Source: Colwellia demingiae
Lineage (GTDB): Bacteria > Pseudomonadota > Gammaproteobacteria > Enterobacterales > Alteromonadaceae
Assembly (NCBI RefSeq): GCF_007954275.1
Contig: NZ_VOLT01000004.1
Coordinates: 124,001 to 188,000 of the forward strand
Direction: 5' to 3'
Length of the DNA stretch: 64,000 nt
Shown one piece after another: positions 1 to 10,279 of the stretch (its first letter is position 1; each line of letters opens with the position of its first letter). The notes under the pieces were generated by a model that was given only the letters and a program-made list of their open reading frames with translations, made no database searches and was not told where the DNA came from. Made by a program: the position numbers and the translations under genes.

Positions 1-24
1 CGCCTACTAGATTTATCACTTTAG
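1..24 (+). CDS. mraZ: MraZ, last 7 codons (partial)
   Basis: The first 24 bases read RLLDLSL and then a TAG stop. MraZ of Escherichia coli ends in RLQDLSL, and mraZ normally lies just upstream of rsmH at the head of the dcw cluster. MraZ is a DNA-binding transcriptional regulator of this cluster. Only the tail is inside the window, so the call rests on seven residues plus position. Confidence 0.75.
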   Translation, partial: RLLDLSL

Positions 25-95
25 TTTTACCAAAGTCACTTTTTAAAAATAAATGCGCTAACACTTTCGCGAACAAAGGTTATAAAAATAATAAC

Positions 96-1046
96 ATGGA
101 ATTAGACACCTCTCATATCTCAGTGCTGCTCAACGAAGCCGTTGATGGCTTAGCAATAACCGGTGACGGTTGCTTTATCGATTGTACTTTCGGTCGAGGC
201 GGGCACTCGTCATTAATTCTTTCTAAGTTATCTGCCAATGGACGCTTAATTGCCATTGATCGTGATCCAACAGCAATTGTTGCGGCTGAAAAATTCAAAG
301 ATGACTCTCGTTTTTTGATTGAGCATGAAGGTTTTGCCGCTTTAGCTGAAATTGCAGAAAAGCACCAGTTAACTGGTAAAGTTGATGGCATATTACTTGA
401 TCTTGGAGTCTCTTCTCCCCAGCTCGATGAAGCTGAACGTGGTTTTAGCTTTATGAAAGATGGTCCACTTGATATGCGTATGGACACCAGTAAGGGCCAA
501 ACAGCAGCAGAATGGCTAGCGGTTGCGGATGTTGAAGACATCACATGGGTATTACGTACTTTTGGTGAGGAAAAGCATGCTTGGCGAATTGCCAATGCGA
601 TTGTAGATACTCGAGAAGAATCACCGTTAACCCGAACAAGTCAATTAGCAAAACTCATCAAAACCACAGCTCCCCAAAGAGAAATAAAAAAACATCCAGC
701 AACACGAAGCTTTCAAGCTATTCGTATGTATATCAATAGTGAATTGGACCAAATTGAAAAAGCCCTTGTTGCTTCTCTTGACGTGCTATCAGAAGGCGGA
801 CGTCTTGTTGTTATTAGTTTTCACTCACTGGAAGATCGCTTAGTTAAACAGTTTATGAAAAAACATTCACAAGGTAAAAAAGTACCTCGTGGTTTGCCAA
901 TTAGTGAAGAAGAATTAAATAAGGGCAAAAAATTCGCGTTAATTGGTCGCAGATTAAAGCCAAGTCCAACGGAAGTTGAAGAAAATGTTCGCTCTCGTAG
1001 TTCAGTATTACGTGTTGCAGAGCGTTTAGAAAGAAACACTGATTAG
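96..1046 (+). CDS. rsmH: 16S rRNA (cytosine1402-N4)-methyltransferase RsmH
   Basis: RsmH (MraW) methylates N4 of C1402 in the 16S rRNA decoding centre, using S-adenosylmethionine. The protein has 316 residues, close to the usual 313. The SAM-binding loop [10 protein letters not shown] is at residues 29-38, [12 protein letters not shown] lies near residue 100, and the family motif [13 protein letters not shown] is near residue 240. It is the first complete gene of the dcw cluster, 71 bases after the mraZ stop and 2 bases before ftsL. The ATG start matches the family N-terminus, where HxxVLLNEAV follows within a few residues. Confidence 0.97.
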   Translation: MELDTSHISVLLNEAVDGLAITGDGCFIDCTFGRGGHSSLILSKLSANGRLIAIDRDPTAIVAAEKFKDDSRFLIEHEGFAALAEIAEKHQLTGKVDGILLDLGVSSPQLDEAERGFSFMKDGPLDMRMDTSKGQTAAEWLAVADVEDITWVLRTFGEEKHAWRIANAIVDTREESPLTRTSQLAKLIKTTAPQREIKKHPATRSFQAIRMYINSELDQIEKALVASLDVLSEGGRLVVISFHSLEDRLVKQFMKKHSQGKKVPRGLPISEEELNKGKKFALIGRRLKPSPTEVEENVRSRSSVLRVAERLERNTD

Positions 1047-1048
1047 TT

Positions 1049-1357
1049 ATGGCTGCGCGTGCCTTAGTTTTTGATATTTGGCAAGATATTGTCCGTTATA
1101 GCGTTACTTATATTTTGTTGTTGTTTGTAGTGATGTCTTCGTTTTCTGTGATTTATTACAGTCATGTCAATCGACAGACAACCAGTGAACTTGAAATCTT
1201 ATTGTCACAAAAAGATGACTTAAATATTGAATGGCGCAATTTATTATTAGAACAAAGTAGTTTGGCTGAGCACAGCGCAATTGAGAGTAAAGCAAAAAAT
1301 CTATTGGATATGAAACGTCCTAATGGAAATTCGGAAGTGATTGTCACCTTGGAATAA
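1049..1357 (+). CDS. ftsL: Cell division protein FtsL
   Basis: FtsL is a small bitopic membrane protein of the divisome. It forms the FtsQLB subcomplex, which activates FtsWI septal synthesis. At 102 residues it has the expected architecture: a short cytoplasmic N-terminus, one transmembrane segment at about residues 17-36, and a periplasmic leucine-zipper-like coiled coil from about 38 to 90. It starts 2 bases after rsmH. Sequence identity in this family is always low, so the call uses topology, size and position between rsmH and ftsI. The following gap to ftsI (137 bp) is unusually wide for this cluster. Confidence 0.93.
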   Translation: MAARALVFDIWQDIVRYSVTYILLLFVVMSSFSVIYYSHVNRQTTSELEILLSQKDDLNIEWRNLLLEQSSLAEHSAIESKAKNLLDMKRPNGNSEVIVTLE

Positions 1358-1494
1358 AAACAGAACATAGGTGTAAGTTACTTGAGAGTACAAGTGCGTA
1401 GTTAAAAATATAGAAAAATTTAGTCGGGTTTAAGTCAGATATAAGCCGAGCCTAAGTTAGGCAATAGCAAAAGTAATAATATATATGGAGCGGT

Positions 1495-3270
1495 GTGAAT
1501 AAAAAAGCAGCCAAAAACAATAACCCACTAAATACCGCCCCATGGCGTTATTATTTAGTGCTGGCTGTTGTTGCTCTTATTTATATCAGTTTGATGGCGC
1601 GAACCGCCTATATCCAGATAATTGAACCTGAAATGCTGAAAAAACAAGGCGATTTACGCTCTTTGCGCGTTGCTGCTAATACTGTTCAACGCGGTTCAAT
1701 TGTTGATCGAAATGGCGCCGAGCTTGCCATCAGTGTACCCGTTGAAACGGTTTGGGCAGATCCTAAGATTATTATGGACAACAATGCCCTCGCTATGACC
1801 AAGCATTGGCAAGCCCTTGCAGACGTACTTGATCAAGATATAAACAAACTTATTGCTCGTGTGGTTAAAAATCCACGCAAACGTTTCATTTATTTAGAGC
1901 GTAAAATTTCGCCAGCGATGGCAAATTACATCAAAGAATTAAAAATCCCAGGAATACACTTACGTAAAGAGTCGAAGCGCTTTTATCCTACGGGTGAAAT
2001 TAGTGCTCACCTTATTGGTTTCACCAATGTTGATGATAAAGGCATTGAAGGCATCGAGCGTATGTACGATGAATTACTCACGGGTACAGGCGGCGCTAAA
2101 CGTTTTAGAAAAGATGCCAAAGGCCGAAAAATTGAAATTATTTCTGTTGAAGAACCAGAACAAGCTAAAGATATTACCTTAAGTATCGATCAACGTATTC
2201 AAGCAATAGCTTATAAAGAACTCAAAGGTGCGGTGCAGGCATTTAAAGCGACTTCAGGATCGGTAGTGGTAGCAAATATCCATACCGGTGAGATATTGGC
2301 AATGACCAATAGTCCATCGTATAACCCAAATAACCGTCGTAACACGGCAATTCATCGCTTTAGAAATCGTGCTATTACTGATATTTATGAGCCTGGATCT
2401 ACCATGAAACCACTCACTGCGTTAACTGCGTTAGAATTTGGTTCAGCTAAGGCTAATTCTATTATAAACACCAGCCCTGGTTGGATGCGTTTAGGCGGAC
2501 GTCGAGTCAGTGACCCTATTAATCGTGGTAAGTTATCAATTGAAGAAATCTTGGTCTCCTCATCAAATATGGGCACTACTAAATTAGCACTCTCTGTGCC
2601 AAAGGATTATCTATTAACCAAATTTTTTGATGCAGGTTTTGCTGATGACACGGGCACCAACCTAGTTGGTGAGAGCGCTGGTATGATGCATGATAGAAGT
2701 CGTTGGTCTAAATTCGAATTAGCAACCCTCTCTTGGGGCGCAGGACTTGCGATCACTCCTGCGCAATTGACACGTTTTTATATGGCTCTCGCTAATGGCG
2801 GAATAAAACGTAGATTAACCATCGTAAAAAACAATGGTGAAACGACTGACCCAGAAGATCAGGAAAGAATTTTTTCTGCCAAGAATAGTCTCGCTATCAC
2901 TCATATGCTTGAAGCCGTGGTAGATGAACATGTACCAAAAGCAAAAATTGATGGCTATCGTGTCGGGGGGAAAACAGGTACTTCAATTAAAGCCGTCGCT
3001 GGTGGTTATGGTAATGATTATGTGGCTTTATTTGCCGGTGTTGCACCAATTTCCAATCCTGAGATCGTTGTTGTTGTGGTCATTAACGAACCTAGTGGAG
3101 ACCTTTATCATGGTGGCGAAGTTGCCGCACCGGTATTTTCACGAGTGATGAAAGGTGCTTTACGTGTTCTTAATGTTGCTCCAGATGCACAAAAATCACG
3201 AACAGCCAGTGAGCATATTAAGTTTACGCATCCAGCACAAAAACAAGTAGCAGGAGAACATCATGCCTAA
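1495..3270 (+). CDS. ftsI: Septal peptidoglycan transpeptidase FtsI (PBP3)
   Basis: FtsI is the monofunctional class B penicillin-binding protein that cross-links septal peptidoglycan together with FtsW. The protein has 591 residues: an inner-membrane anchor at about 18-37, a pedestal domain containing RGSIVDRNG near residue 65, and a transpeptidase domain with the acylated serine in STMK (Ser302), an SSN motif, and KTGT at about residue 493. The start is GTG, with GGAG five bases upstream, and no better ATG lies near. The 3' end overlaps murE by 8 bp. The 137-bp gap before it contains only short dyads and no clear gene. Confidence 0.96.
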   Translation: MNKKAAKNNNPLNTAPWRYYLVLAVVALIYISLMARTAYIQIIEPEMLKKQGDLRSLRVAANTVQRGSIVDRNGAELAISVPVETVWADPKIIMDNNALAMTKHWQALADVLDQDINKLIARVVKNPRKRFIYLERKISPAMANYIKELKIPGIHLRKESKRFYPTGEISAHLIGFTNVDDKGIEGIERMYDELLTGTGGAKRFRKDAKGRKIEIISVEEPEQAKDITLSIDQRIQAIAYKELKGAVQAFKATSGSVVVANIHTGEILAMTNSPSYNPNNRRNTAIHRFRNRAITDIYEPGSTMKPLTALTALEFGSAKANSIINTSPGWMRLGGRRVSDPINRGKLSIEEILVSSSNMGTTKLALSVPKDYLLTKFFDAGFADDTGTNLVGESAGMMHDRSRWSKFELATLSWGAGLAITPAQLTRFYMALANGGIKRRLTIVKNNGETTDPEDQERIFSAKNSLAITHMLEAVVDEHVPKAKIDGYRVGGKTGTSIKAVAGGYGNDYVALFAGVAPISNPEIVVVVVINEPSGDLYHGGEVAAPVFSRVMKGALRVLNVAPDAQKSRTASEHIKFTHPAQKQVAGEHHA

Positions 3271-4870
3271 ACCTGCTAGCCAAAATATAGTGACTTGTTT
3301 GACGGGATTTTCCATTGAACTACCAAGCTCAATTAATTTAATGGGCTTTTGTGGTGATCTTCACAACGATAGTCGAGCTATTGTTGAGGGTGACATTTTT
3401 TGCGCTATTATTGGTCATGATCAAGATGGTCGCCAATACATTGAGCAAGCAATAAAACAGGGTGCTAAGTTAGTGCTTGCTGAGTGTGAGAATATTACCG
3501 AACATGGTGATGTTACTTTTGCGTCAAGCCAAAACAAGGTAGCGATTGTTAAGTTCTATCAACTTAACCAGCATTTATTTACCCTGGCAAAAAATTACTA
3601 TCAAGCGCCCCAAGATAATATGACCCTAGTGGGTATTACCGGTACCAATGGTAAAACCACCACCAGTCAATTGTTAGCTCAGATGCTTAGTGCCTATGAT
3701 AAACCTTGTGCCGTTATTGGTACAAATGGTGCTGGACCTTTAGAGAATTTACAGCCTATAGAAAATACTACCCCTGGTGCTTGTGAATTACACCACATAT
3801 TCAAGCGTTTTAATGATGATCACTCTGTCCATGGCAAGTTTAGCTATGTAGCGATGGAAGTGTCTTCTCATGCTTTATCACAAAAACGCGTGCAAGCAGA
3901 CTTATTTGATATAGCCATTTTTACCAATTTAAGCCGAGATCATCTTGATTACCATGGTTCAATGGCAAGTTATGGTGAGGCGAAAAAGCAGATATTTAGT
4001 GCGGATAGTAACCAAGTTGCGGTCGTGAACTTTGATGATAAACAAGCGAAAAAGTGGCTAAAAAACTGGCCTGAACAACAAACGCTTTGGTTATATGGCC
4101 GTGAAAAAACTATAAACACCCATAAGCACTTTGTAACAGCTAAAGGTATTAATCACCATAGTCATGGTGTCTCATTTACCTTAACGAGCCATTTAGGTGA
4201 TATCGATATTACCAGTCCATTATTGGGCGATTTCAACATTGATAATTTATTGGCGGCCATCAGTGTGCTGCTTATCCAAGGCATACCATTAAGCGAACTT
4301 CCCTATTTAGTTACTCAAGTGAATGCAATAGCTGGTCGAATGGAAGCAACCAGTGCTAAATATTTAGCAACCGCCGTAGTCGATTATGCTCACACGCCTG
4401 ATGCGTTAGAAAAAGCGTTGCAAGCTTGTCGTCAACATTGTGCAGGTGAGCTTTATGTTGTGTTTGGTTGTGGCGGTGATAGAGATAAAGGCAAAAGGCC
4501 TTTAATGGCACAAGCGGCAGAAAAGTATGCTGATCATTTGGTCGTTACCAATGATAACCCGCGTAGTGAAGATGCCCAATTGATAGCAAATGATATTGTT
4601 GCCGGTTTTACCAATCCAGATGCAAAGCAAATAACGATTATTTTAGAAAGAGAACACGCGGTATTGAAAACCCTGAATAAAGCAAAGCCTGGCGATATTG
4701 TACTGTTGGCAGGTAAAGGTCACGAAGATTACGTCATTGTTGCTAAGCATGATGAACATGGTGCAATCATTGGCACCCAGAAATTAGCTTATAACGAACG
4801 CTTAGTAGTGAAAAACTTTTATCAAAAGCATGCAGGCTTAGCCACATTATCTAATGAGGCAAACTTATGA
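3263..4870 (+). CDS. murE: UDP-MurNAc-L-Ala-D-Glu:meso-diaminopimelate ligase MurE
   Basis: MurE adds meso-diaminopimelate to UDP-MurNAc-dipeptide in the cytoplasm using ATP. The Mur-ligase P-loop GITGTNGKTTTS starts near residue 123. The motif DNPR, in VTNDNPRSED, is the signature of meso-DAP-specific MurE and predicts a DAP-type cell wall. At 535 residues it is somewhat longer than the roughly 495 of Escherichia coli, with the extra residues in the N-terminal domain and linkers. It overlaps ftsI by 8 bp and murF by 4 bp (ATGA), which suggests translational coupling. Confidence 0.96.
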   Translation: MPKPASQNIVTCLTGFSIELPSSINLMGFCGDLHNDSRAIVEGDIFCAIIGHDQDGRQYIEQAIKQGAKLVLAECENITEHGDVTFASSQNKVAIVKFYQLNQHLFTLAKNYYQAPQDNMTLVGITGTNGKTTTSQLLAQMLSAYDKPCAVIGTNGAGPLENLQPIENTTPGACELHHIFKRFNDDHSVHGKFSYVAMEVSSHALSQKRVQADLFDIAIFTNLSRDHLDYHGSMASYGEAKKQIFSADSNQVAVVNFDDKQAKKWLKNWPEQQTLWLYGREKTINTHKHFVTAKGINHHSHGVSFTLTSHLGDIDITSPLLGDFNIDNLLAAISVLLIQGIPLSELPYLVTQVNAIAGRMEATSAKYLATAVVDYAHTPDALEKALQACRQHCAGELYVVFGCGGDRDKGKRPLMAQAAEKYADHLVVTNDNPRSEDAQLIANDIVAGFTNPDAKQITIILEREHAVLKTLNKAKPGDIVLLAGKGHEDYVIVAKHDEHGAIIGTQKLAYNERLVVKNFYQKHAGLATLSNEANL

Positions 4871-6408
4871 TTACAATTTCACTGACTACTTTAGCTAAAG
4901 TTACTGATGGCGAACTCATTGTTCCAGAAAAACAGGCTGCGCTAAGTTTCGATGATTTAGCTATAAACGATTTAGTCATTGATAGCCGCGCCATTGATGA
5001 AAATTCTGATAAAGACATTGCTTTTTTAGCGCTCAAAGGTCCTAGTTTTGATGGTCACCGTTTTGCAGAGCAAGTCATCAAACAAGGGTGTCAATTACTC
5101 ATCGTTGATCATCATTTGAACTCAGTGACTGATACCGCGCAATTAATCGTTAGCGATACGCGTATTGCCTTAGGTAAAATTGCCGCGTTTGTTAAAAAAG
5201 AAGTAGCCCCAAAAACTGTCGGTATTACTGGTAGTAGTGGAAAAACAACCGTTAAAGAAATGGTTGCGGCTATCTTATCTCGTTTAGGTAAAGTCTTAGC
5301 AACTGATGGTAATTTTAATAATGATATTGGCGTGCCATTAACGTTACTTCGCTTAGATAACAGCCATGATTTTGCTGTTATTGAAATGGGGGCTAATCAT
5401 ATGGGTGAAATTGCCTATACCACAGGGTTAACTCAGCCAGATGTTGCCGTGATTAATAATATTGCCGCAGCGCACCTAGAAGGTTTTGGCGATTTATGTG
5501 GCGTAGCTCGGGCAAAAGGTGAAATATTTTCAGGTCTTGGCGAAAATGGTGTTGCCCTATATAACCAAGACACCAAGTACACCAGTAAATGGCAATGGCG
5601 TTTAACGGATAAAACGGTTCGTACCTTTTCTTGTGTTAATAAAGCCAATTGTTATAGCGAAAAGGTCAGTTTAGACAACAATGGTTGCGCCAGTTTTACC
5701 TTGCAAAGCGAGCAGGGCTCTTGTGTTGTCACGTTAACTATACCTGGCCAGCATAATGTTTGTAATGCGGTTGCTGCGGCTTCTATTGCGTTAGAATTTG
5801 GTGCCAGCCTTGAAGACATTCAGTTAGGTTTAGCTCAAATGCAGCCAGTCAAAGGTCGATTAAATTTACACCAATTAGAAAATAAAAAAACGGGCTGCAA
5901 CATAAAACTGATTGATGATAGCTATAACGCTAACCTTGAATCAGCAAAAGCGGCCGCGCAATTATTATCAAGCTATCCAGGTAAGCAATTACTTATTCTA
6001 GGTGACATGGGCGAGCTAGGTAGTGAAGCACGAAGTTATCATCAAGAGGTTGGCGAGTTTGCTAAGCACTTACAGTTAAATACTCTATTGTCGTTAGGTG
6101 TGTTAAGTCAAAGTGCCAGTGATGCTTTTGCCAAAGACAATCACAAAAATGATCAAAGTCAGCATTTCAATCAAAGAGCTGATTTGATGACCCATTTATT
6201 TACCATGTTGAGTCAACAATTGTCTGTTGGTCAGCAAGATATTGCTATTTTAGTTAAAGGCTCTCGAAGTGCACATATGGAGCATGTAGTGACAAAAATT
6301 ATTGATTGGTTTGAACAAATGAATACCCAGCAAGCTATAAATCAAGAACAAAGTACTAGCCCAGAAAATGTTGCTAGTGATAATCAAAGTAAAGAAGGTA
6401 TGGCTTAA
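4867..6408 (+). CDS. murF: UDP-MurNAc-tripeptide:D-Ala-D-Ala ligase MurF
   Basis: MurF completes the UDP-MurNAc-pentapeptide by adding D-Ala-D-Ala. The P-loop [13 protein letters not shown] is near residue 119. [15 protein letters not shown] and [14 protein letters not shown] are typical MurF motifs. Length is 513 residues. The last 35 or so, after [10 protein letters not shown], are polar and low in complexity and look like a dispensable tail. It starts inside the murE stop (ATGA) and its own TAA overlaps the mraY ATG (TAATG), so expression is probably coupled. Confidence 0.96.
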   Translation: MITISLTTLAKVTDGELIVPEKQAALSFDDLAINDLVIDSRAIDENSDKDIAFLALKGPSFDGHRFAEQVIKQGCQLLIVDHHLNSVTDTAQLIVSDTRIALGKIAAFVKKEVAPKTVGITGSSGKTTVKEMVAAILSRLGKVLATDGNFNNDIGVPLTLLRLDNSHDFAVIEMGANHMGEIAYTTGLTQPDVAVINNIAAAHLEGFGDLCGVARAKGEIFSGLGENGVALYNQDTKYTSKWQWRLTDKTVRTFSCVNKANCYSEKVSLDNNGCASFTLQSEQGSCVVTLTIPGQHNVCNAVAAASIALEFGASLEDIQLGLAQMQPVKGRLNLHQLENKKTGCNIKLIDDSYNANLESAKAAAQLLSSYPGKQLLILGDMGELGSEARSYHQEVGEFAKHLQLNTLLSLGVLSQSASDAFAKDNHKNDQSQHFNQRADLMTHLFTMLSQQLSVGQQDIAILVKGSRSAHMEHVVTKIIDWFEQMNTQQAINQEQSTSPENVASDNQSKEGMA

Positions 6409-7490
6409 TGTTATTGTGGTTAGGTGAGTATTTAACTCAATTTTATTCAGCGTTTAATGTTTTCTCCTATTTAACATTTCGCGCCATTATCAGTACGCTA
6501 ACCGCGTTATTTATATCATTGTATTTTGGTCCTAAACTTATTCGTTATTTGCAAAAAATGCAAATTGGTCAAACGGTAAGAGATGATGGTCCTGAAAGTC
6601 ATTTATCTAAATCAGGTACACCCACTATGGGCGGCCTGTTAATACTCGCTTCCATTGTGGTCAGTGTTTTACTCTGGGCTGATTTAAGCAATATTTATGT
6701 TTGGGTGGTGTTATTCGTAATAGTGAGCTTTGGCATTGTTGGTTTTGTGGATGATTATCGTAAGGTCATTCGTAAAGACGCGAATGGTCTAATAGCTCGT
6801 TGGAAATACTTTTGGCAAACTGTCATCGGTTTAAGCACCGCGCTATTTTTATATTTTATTGCACAAAGCCCGAATGAAACAGCGTTATTAATACCTTTTG
6901 TGAAAGAGTTATTACCGCAGTTAGGCATCTTTTATGTAGTGATGAGCTATTTCGTTATTGTCGGTACATCAAATGCGGTTAACTTAACTGATGGTCTTGA
7001 TGGTCTAGCTATTGTGCCTACCATTATGGTCGCAGGGGCTTTTGCATTATTTGCTTATGTCACGGGTAATGTAAATTTTTCAAGTTACTTAAATATTCCA
7101 CATATAGCTTTAACAAGTGAATTAGTCGTCGTTTGTACCGCAATTGTAGGTGCAGGGTTAGGCTTCTTATGGTTTAACACTTATCCAGCACAAGTCTTTA
7201 TGGGTGATGTCGGTTCTCTTTCGTTAGGCGCAGCACTTGGTGTTATTGCGATACTTGTTCGCCAAGAATTAGTTTTATTTATTATGGGCGGTGTTTTCGT
7301 TATGGAGACCGTCTCAGTTATTTTACAGGTTGGTTCATATAAAATGCGCGGTCAGCGTATTTTCCGTATGGCGCCAATTCATCACCACTACGAATTAAAA
7401 GGCTGGCCAGAGCCGCGAGTCATTGTTCGTTTCTGGATTATTTCATTGATATTAGTATTGATAGGTTTAGCGACCTTGAAGTTACGCTAA
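6408..7490 (+). CDS. mraY: Phospho-MurNAc-pentapeptide transferase MraY
   Basis: MraY transfers phospho-MurNAc-pentapeptide to undecaprenyl phosphate at the inner membrane, giving lipid I. The protein has 360 residues, the usual length, and about ten hydrophobic segments. Diagnostic motifs are the Asp-rich GFVDDYRKV near residue 114, [13 protein letters not shown] near residue 190, and [13 protein letters not shown] near residue 323 with the HHH loop that helps form the active site. The start overlaps the murF stop by one base. A 69-bp spacer with no visible gene separates it from murD. Confidence 0.97.
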   Translation: MLLWLGEYLTQFYSAFNVFSYLTFRAIISTLTALFISLYFGPKLIRYLQKMQIGQTVRDDGPESHLSKSGTPTMGGLLILASIVVSVLLWADLSNIYVWVVLFVIVSFGIVGFVDDYRKVIRKDANGLIARWKYFWQTVIGLSTALFLYFIAQSPNETALLIPFVKELLPQLGIFYVVMSYFVIVGTSNAVNLTDGLDGLAIVPTIMVAGAFALFAYVTGNVNFSSYLNIPHIALTSELVVVCTAIVGAGLGFLWFNTYPAQVFMGDVGSLSLGAALGVIAILVRQELVLFIMGGVFVMETVSVILQVGSYKMRGQRIFRMAPIHHHYELKGWPEPRVIVRFWIISLILVLIGLATLKLR

Positions 7491-7559
7491 ATAAAACCGT
7501 TAAATATATAATGTTTAAAAAAAGATAGTTAAACAAAATAAGGTAAATTTAAATAAGTT

Positions 7560-8975
7560 ATGACTTGGTTAACAGCGTTTAAAGATAAAAATATTGTCGT
7601 GCTAGGAGCAGGAATGACAGGTTTGTCATGCCTACGTTTTTTGCACGCACAAGATTTGTCATTTGCTGTTAATGATTCACGATCTATGCCTTTTATAAAT
7701 ACTGAAGAACAAACTCAATACGAGCATAATTATCCAAATGCTAAATTTGTGCTCGGTCAATGGCAACAAAGTTTAATTTCCAATGCTGATATAATTATTG
7801 CCAGTCCAGGTATTGATTTAGTCAGTGAAGGTCTTACTGCACTTATTTCAGAAAACTGTCAGGTTATAGGAGATGTTGAATTATTTTGCTTAGTTAACAA
7901 TAGCCGCACCTGCCCCATGGAAATGTTGGCAGTCACTGGCTCAAATGGTAAATCTACCGTAGTGTCACTGTTAACTTATCTAGCAAAAGCTATCGGGGTT
8001 AATGCTGCATTGGCAGGTAACATCGGAGAGCCAATACTTGATCTGCTTCAACGAGAACATCTGGGCGACTCTCGGCGTGCTAATCAACCAGACATTGTCG
8101 TTGTCGAGCTTTCGAGTTTCCAACTAGAAACGTTATCTAGCATGCATGCTATTGCCGCGAGTGTGCTTAATTTAAGTGATGATCACCTAGATAGACATAA
8201 GACCTTAGCGAATTATCAGGCCATTAAACAAAGCATTTATCCACAAGCAAAAATTGCCGTAGTTAGTAGAGAAGACCAAGCAACCAATACTTTAATTGAA
8301 ATTCAAGAAACAATTTCCTTTGGTTTAAATAAACCAGAGCAAGACTGTTTTGGTCTGCAAGTCATCGATAATAAGCAGGTATTGATGTTTGGTGAACAAG
8401 CATTAATTTCAATTGATGAATTACCACTTGCCGGTATGCATAATGCACTCAATTATATGGCCGCTTTAGCGCTCGGTTATAGCGCTGGTTGGCCGTTATC
8501 AGCCATGACAGAGAACCTCGCAGGATTTATGGGCTTAGCTCATCGTTGTCAACGTGTGGCGAGTGAAGATTATATTCAATGGATTAATGATTCTAAGGCG
8601 ACAAATGTTGGTGCAACACTCGCCGCTATTACTGGTTTAGCCCCGACGATTACCGGTAAAAACAAGTTAATTCTTATTGCTGGCGGTGATGGCAAAGGGG
8701 CTGATTTTTCACCGCTGACCACTATAGTAAATTGCGATGTAAATCAGCTGATTACTTTAGGTAAGGATGGCGCTGAAATTGCTAATTTAGTGAGTGATGC
8801 TATTCAAGTAAATACGCTTAGTGAAGCCGTAGAACAAGCTAAGAAAATAGCTAAACCAGGTGACATGGTCTTACTATCACCAGCTTGCGCTAGTATTGAT
8901 ATGTTCAAAAATTATCAAGTACGCGGTGAGCAATTTATTGCTGCAGTACAAGCTAAGGAGGACTCATGTCGTTAG
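7560..8975 (+). CDS. murD: UDP-MurNAc-L-Ala:D-glutamate ligase MurD
   Basis: MurD attaches D-glutamate to UDP-MurNAc-L-alanine. It has the Rossmann-like N-terminal domain (VVLGAGMTGLSCLRF), the Mur-ligase P-loop VTGSNGKSTVVSLL near residue 126, ELSSFQLET near residue 182, and LSPACASIDMFKNYQVRG near the C-terminus, a hallmark of MurD. Length is 471 residues against about 440 usually. Its last 10 bases overlap the start of ftsW, and the ftsW ribosome-binding site AAGGAGG lies inside the murD coding sequence. Confidence 0.96.
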   Translation: MTWLTAFKDKNIVVLGAGMTGLSCLRFLHAQDLSFAVNDSRSMPFINTEEQTQYEHNYPNAKFVLGQWQQSLISNADIIIASPGIDLVSEGLTALISENCQVIGDVELFCLVNNSRTCPMEMLAVTGSNGKSTVVSLLTYLAKAIGVNAALAGNIGEPILDLLQREHLGDSRRANQPDIVVVELSSFQLETLSSMHAIAASVLNLSDDHLDRHKTLANYQAIKQSIYPQAKIAVVSREDQATNTLIEIQETISFGLNKPEQDCFGLQVIDNKQVLMFGEQALISIDELPLAGMHNALNYMAALALGYSAGWPLSAMTENLAGFMGLAHRCQRVASEDYIQWINDSKATNVGATLAAITGLAPTITGKNKLILIAGGDGKGADFSPLTTIVNCDVNQLITLGKDGAEIANLVSDAIQVNTLSEAVEQAKKIAKPGDMVLLSPACASIDMFKNYQVRGEQFIAAVQAKEDSCR

Positions 8976-10279
8976 AAAAAACCATGACCTTAGCCAGAAC
9001 AATGTCTTTAGAAACGACTCAAGCAATATCAAAGACGTTATCACAAGTGCCAGTACCGCCATTACCTGAGTGGATTAATCGCCTTATGGCGGGTTCAAAT
9101 CAATATGGCGCAAATGCTTTCGACCGAAGCTTTATCGTGTTGGGACTTACTATGTATATGGTCGGGCTCGTCATGGTCGCATCTTCATCTATACCGGTAG
9201 CAGAACGCCTATTCAACAATCCATTTCATTTTGTAATTCGCCACGGTATTTATATTGGATTAAGCCTTGCTGTAGCCGGTGTTGCTTTACAAATCCCTAT
9301 GTCTTGGTGGCATAAAAACAGTAGTTACTTATTAGGCTTTGCCATTGTATTACTTGTAACTGTGTTGCTAATAGGTCGCTCAGTAAATGGCTCGACTCGT
9401 TGGATTGTGCTTGGCCCGATTACGGTGCAAGCAGCAGAGCCAGCCAAGTTGTTCTTCTTTTGTTATTTATCTGCCTACCTAGTACGTCGTCGTGAACAAG
9501 TAATGGAAAACCTAAAAGGTTTTATCAAGCCGTTGATTGTTTTTGGCGTTATGGCTGCATTGTTATTATTACAGCCTGATTTAGGTACTGTTATTGTGAT
9601 GTTTGTTACCACGTTCGGTTTGTTATTTTTAGCTGGCGCTAAGTTATGGCAATTTATCGCCATGGCATTAGTTGGAGCCACGTCATTGGGAATGCTTGCT
9701 TATTTTGAACCCTATCGCTGGCGACGAGTGACTAGCTTTTTAGACCCGTGGCAAGACCCATTTGGCAGTGGTTATCAGCTAACCCAATCATTAATGGCTT
9801 ATGGTCGTGGTGAAGTATTAGGTCAGGGGTTAGGTAATAGCATACAAAAATTAGAGTATTTGCCAGAAGCGCATACCGATTTTGTTATGGCTGTTTTGGC
9901 TGAAGAATTCGGCTTTGTCGGGATAAGTGTGGTGCTACTACTGAGTATGACCTTGGTTTACAAAGCACTTATTTTAGGACGTTATGCACTGGCTAAAGAA
10001 AAATATTTTGAAGGTTTTTTAGCGTATTCGATCGGTATTTGGATGTGTTTTCAAGCAGCGGTAAACATTGGTGCAAGTGCAGGAATTGTACCTACGAAAG
10101 GATTAACAATGCCACTGATTAGTTACGGTGGTAGCTCGATGATAATTATGACTCTAGCGTTAGTTCTTTTAATACGCATCGACCATGAAATTCGTCTACA
10201 AAGTATTCAGGCGACTAGCTCGAAAAGAACGACTAAGAAAGAGTCTAAGAGTAAAATTAAGCAAAATGGTGATAAATAA
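8966..10279 (+). CDS. ftsW: Peptidoglycan glycosyltransferase FtsW
   Basis: FtsW is the SEDS-family glycosyltransferase that polymerises lipid II at the septum together with FtsI. The protein has 437 residues and about ten transmembrane segments after a roughly 55-residue polar N-terminus. Family motifs visible include GRSVNGSTRWI, QPDLGT, the SEDS signature with EAHTDFVMAVLAEEFG, and KGLTMPLISYGGSS. The C-terminal tail is Lys/Ser-rich. The ATG is preceded by a strong AAGGAGG inside murD, which supports this start. Its stop overlaps the murG start (TAATG). Confidence 0.96.
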   Translation: MSLEKTMTLARTMSLETTQAISKTLSQVPVPPLPEWINRLMAGSNQYGANAFDRSFIVLGLTMYMVGLVMVASSSIPVAERLFNNPFHFVIRHGIYIGLSLAVAGVALQIPMSWWHKNSSYLLGFAIVLLVTVLLIGRSVNGSTRWIVLGPITVQAAEPAKLFFFCYLSAYLVRRREQVMENLKGFIKPLIVFGVMAALLLLQPDLGTVIVMFVTTFGLLFLAGAKLWQFIAMALVGATSLGMLAYFEPYRWRRVTSFLDPWQDPFGSGYQLTQSLMAYGRGEVLGQGLGNSIQKLEYLPEAHTDFVMAVLAEEFGFVGISVVLLLSMTLVYKALILGRYALAKEKYFEGFLAYSIGIWMCFQAAVNIGASAGIVPTKGLTMPLISYGGSSMIIMTLALVLLIRIDHEIRLQSIQATSSKRTTKKESKSKIKQNGDK

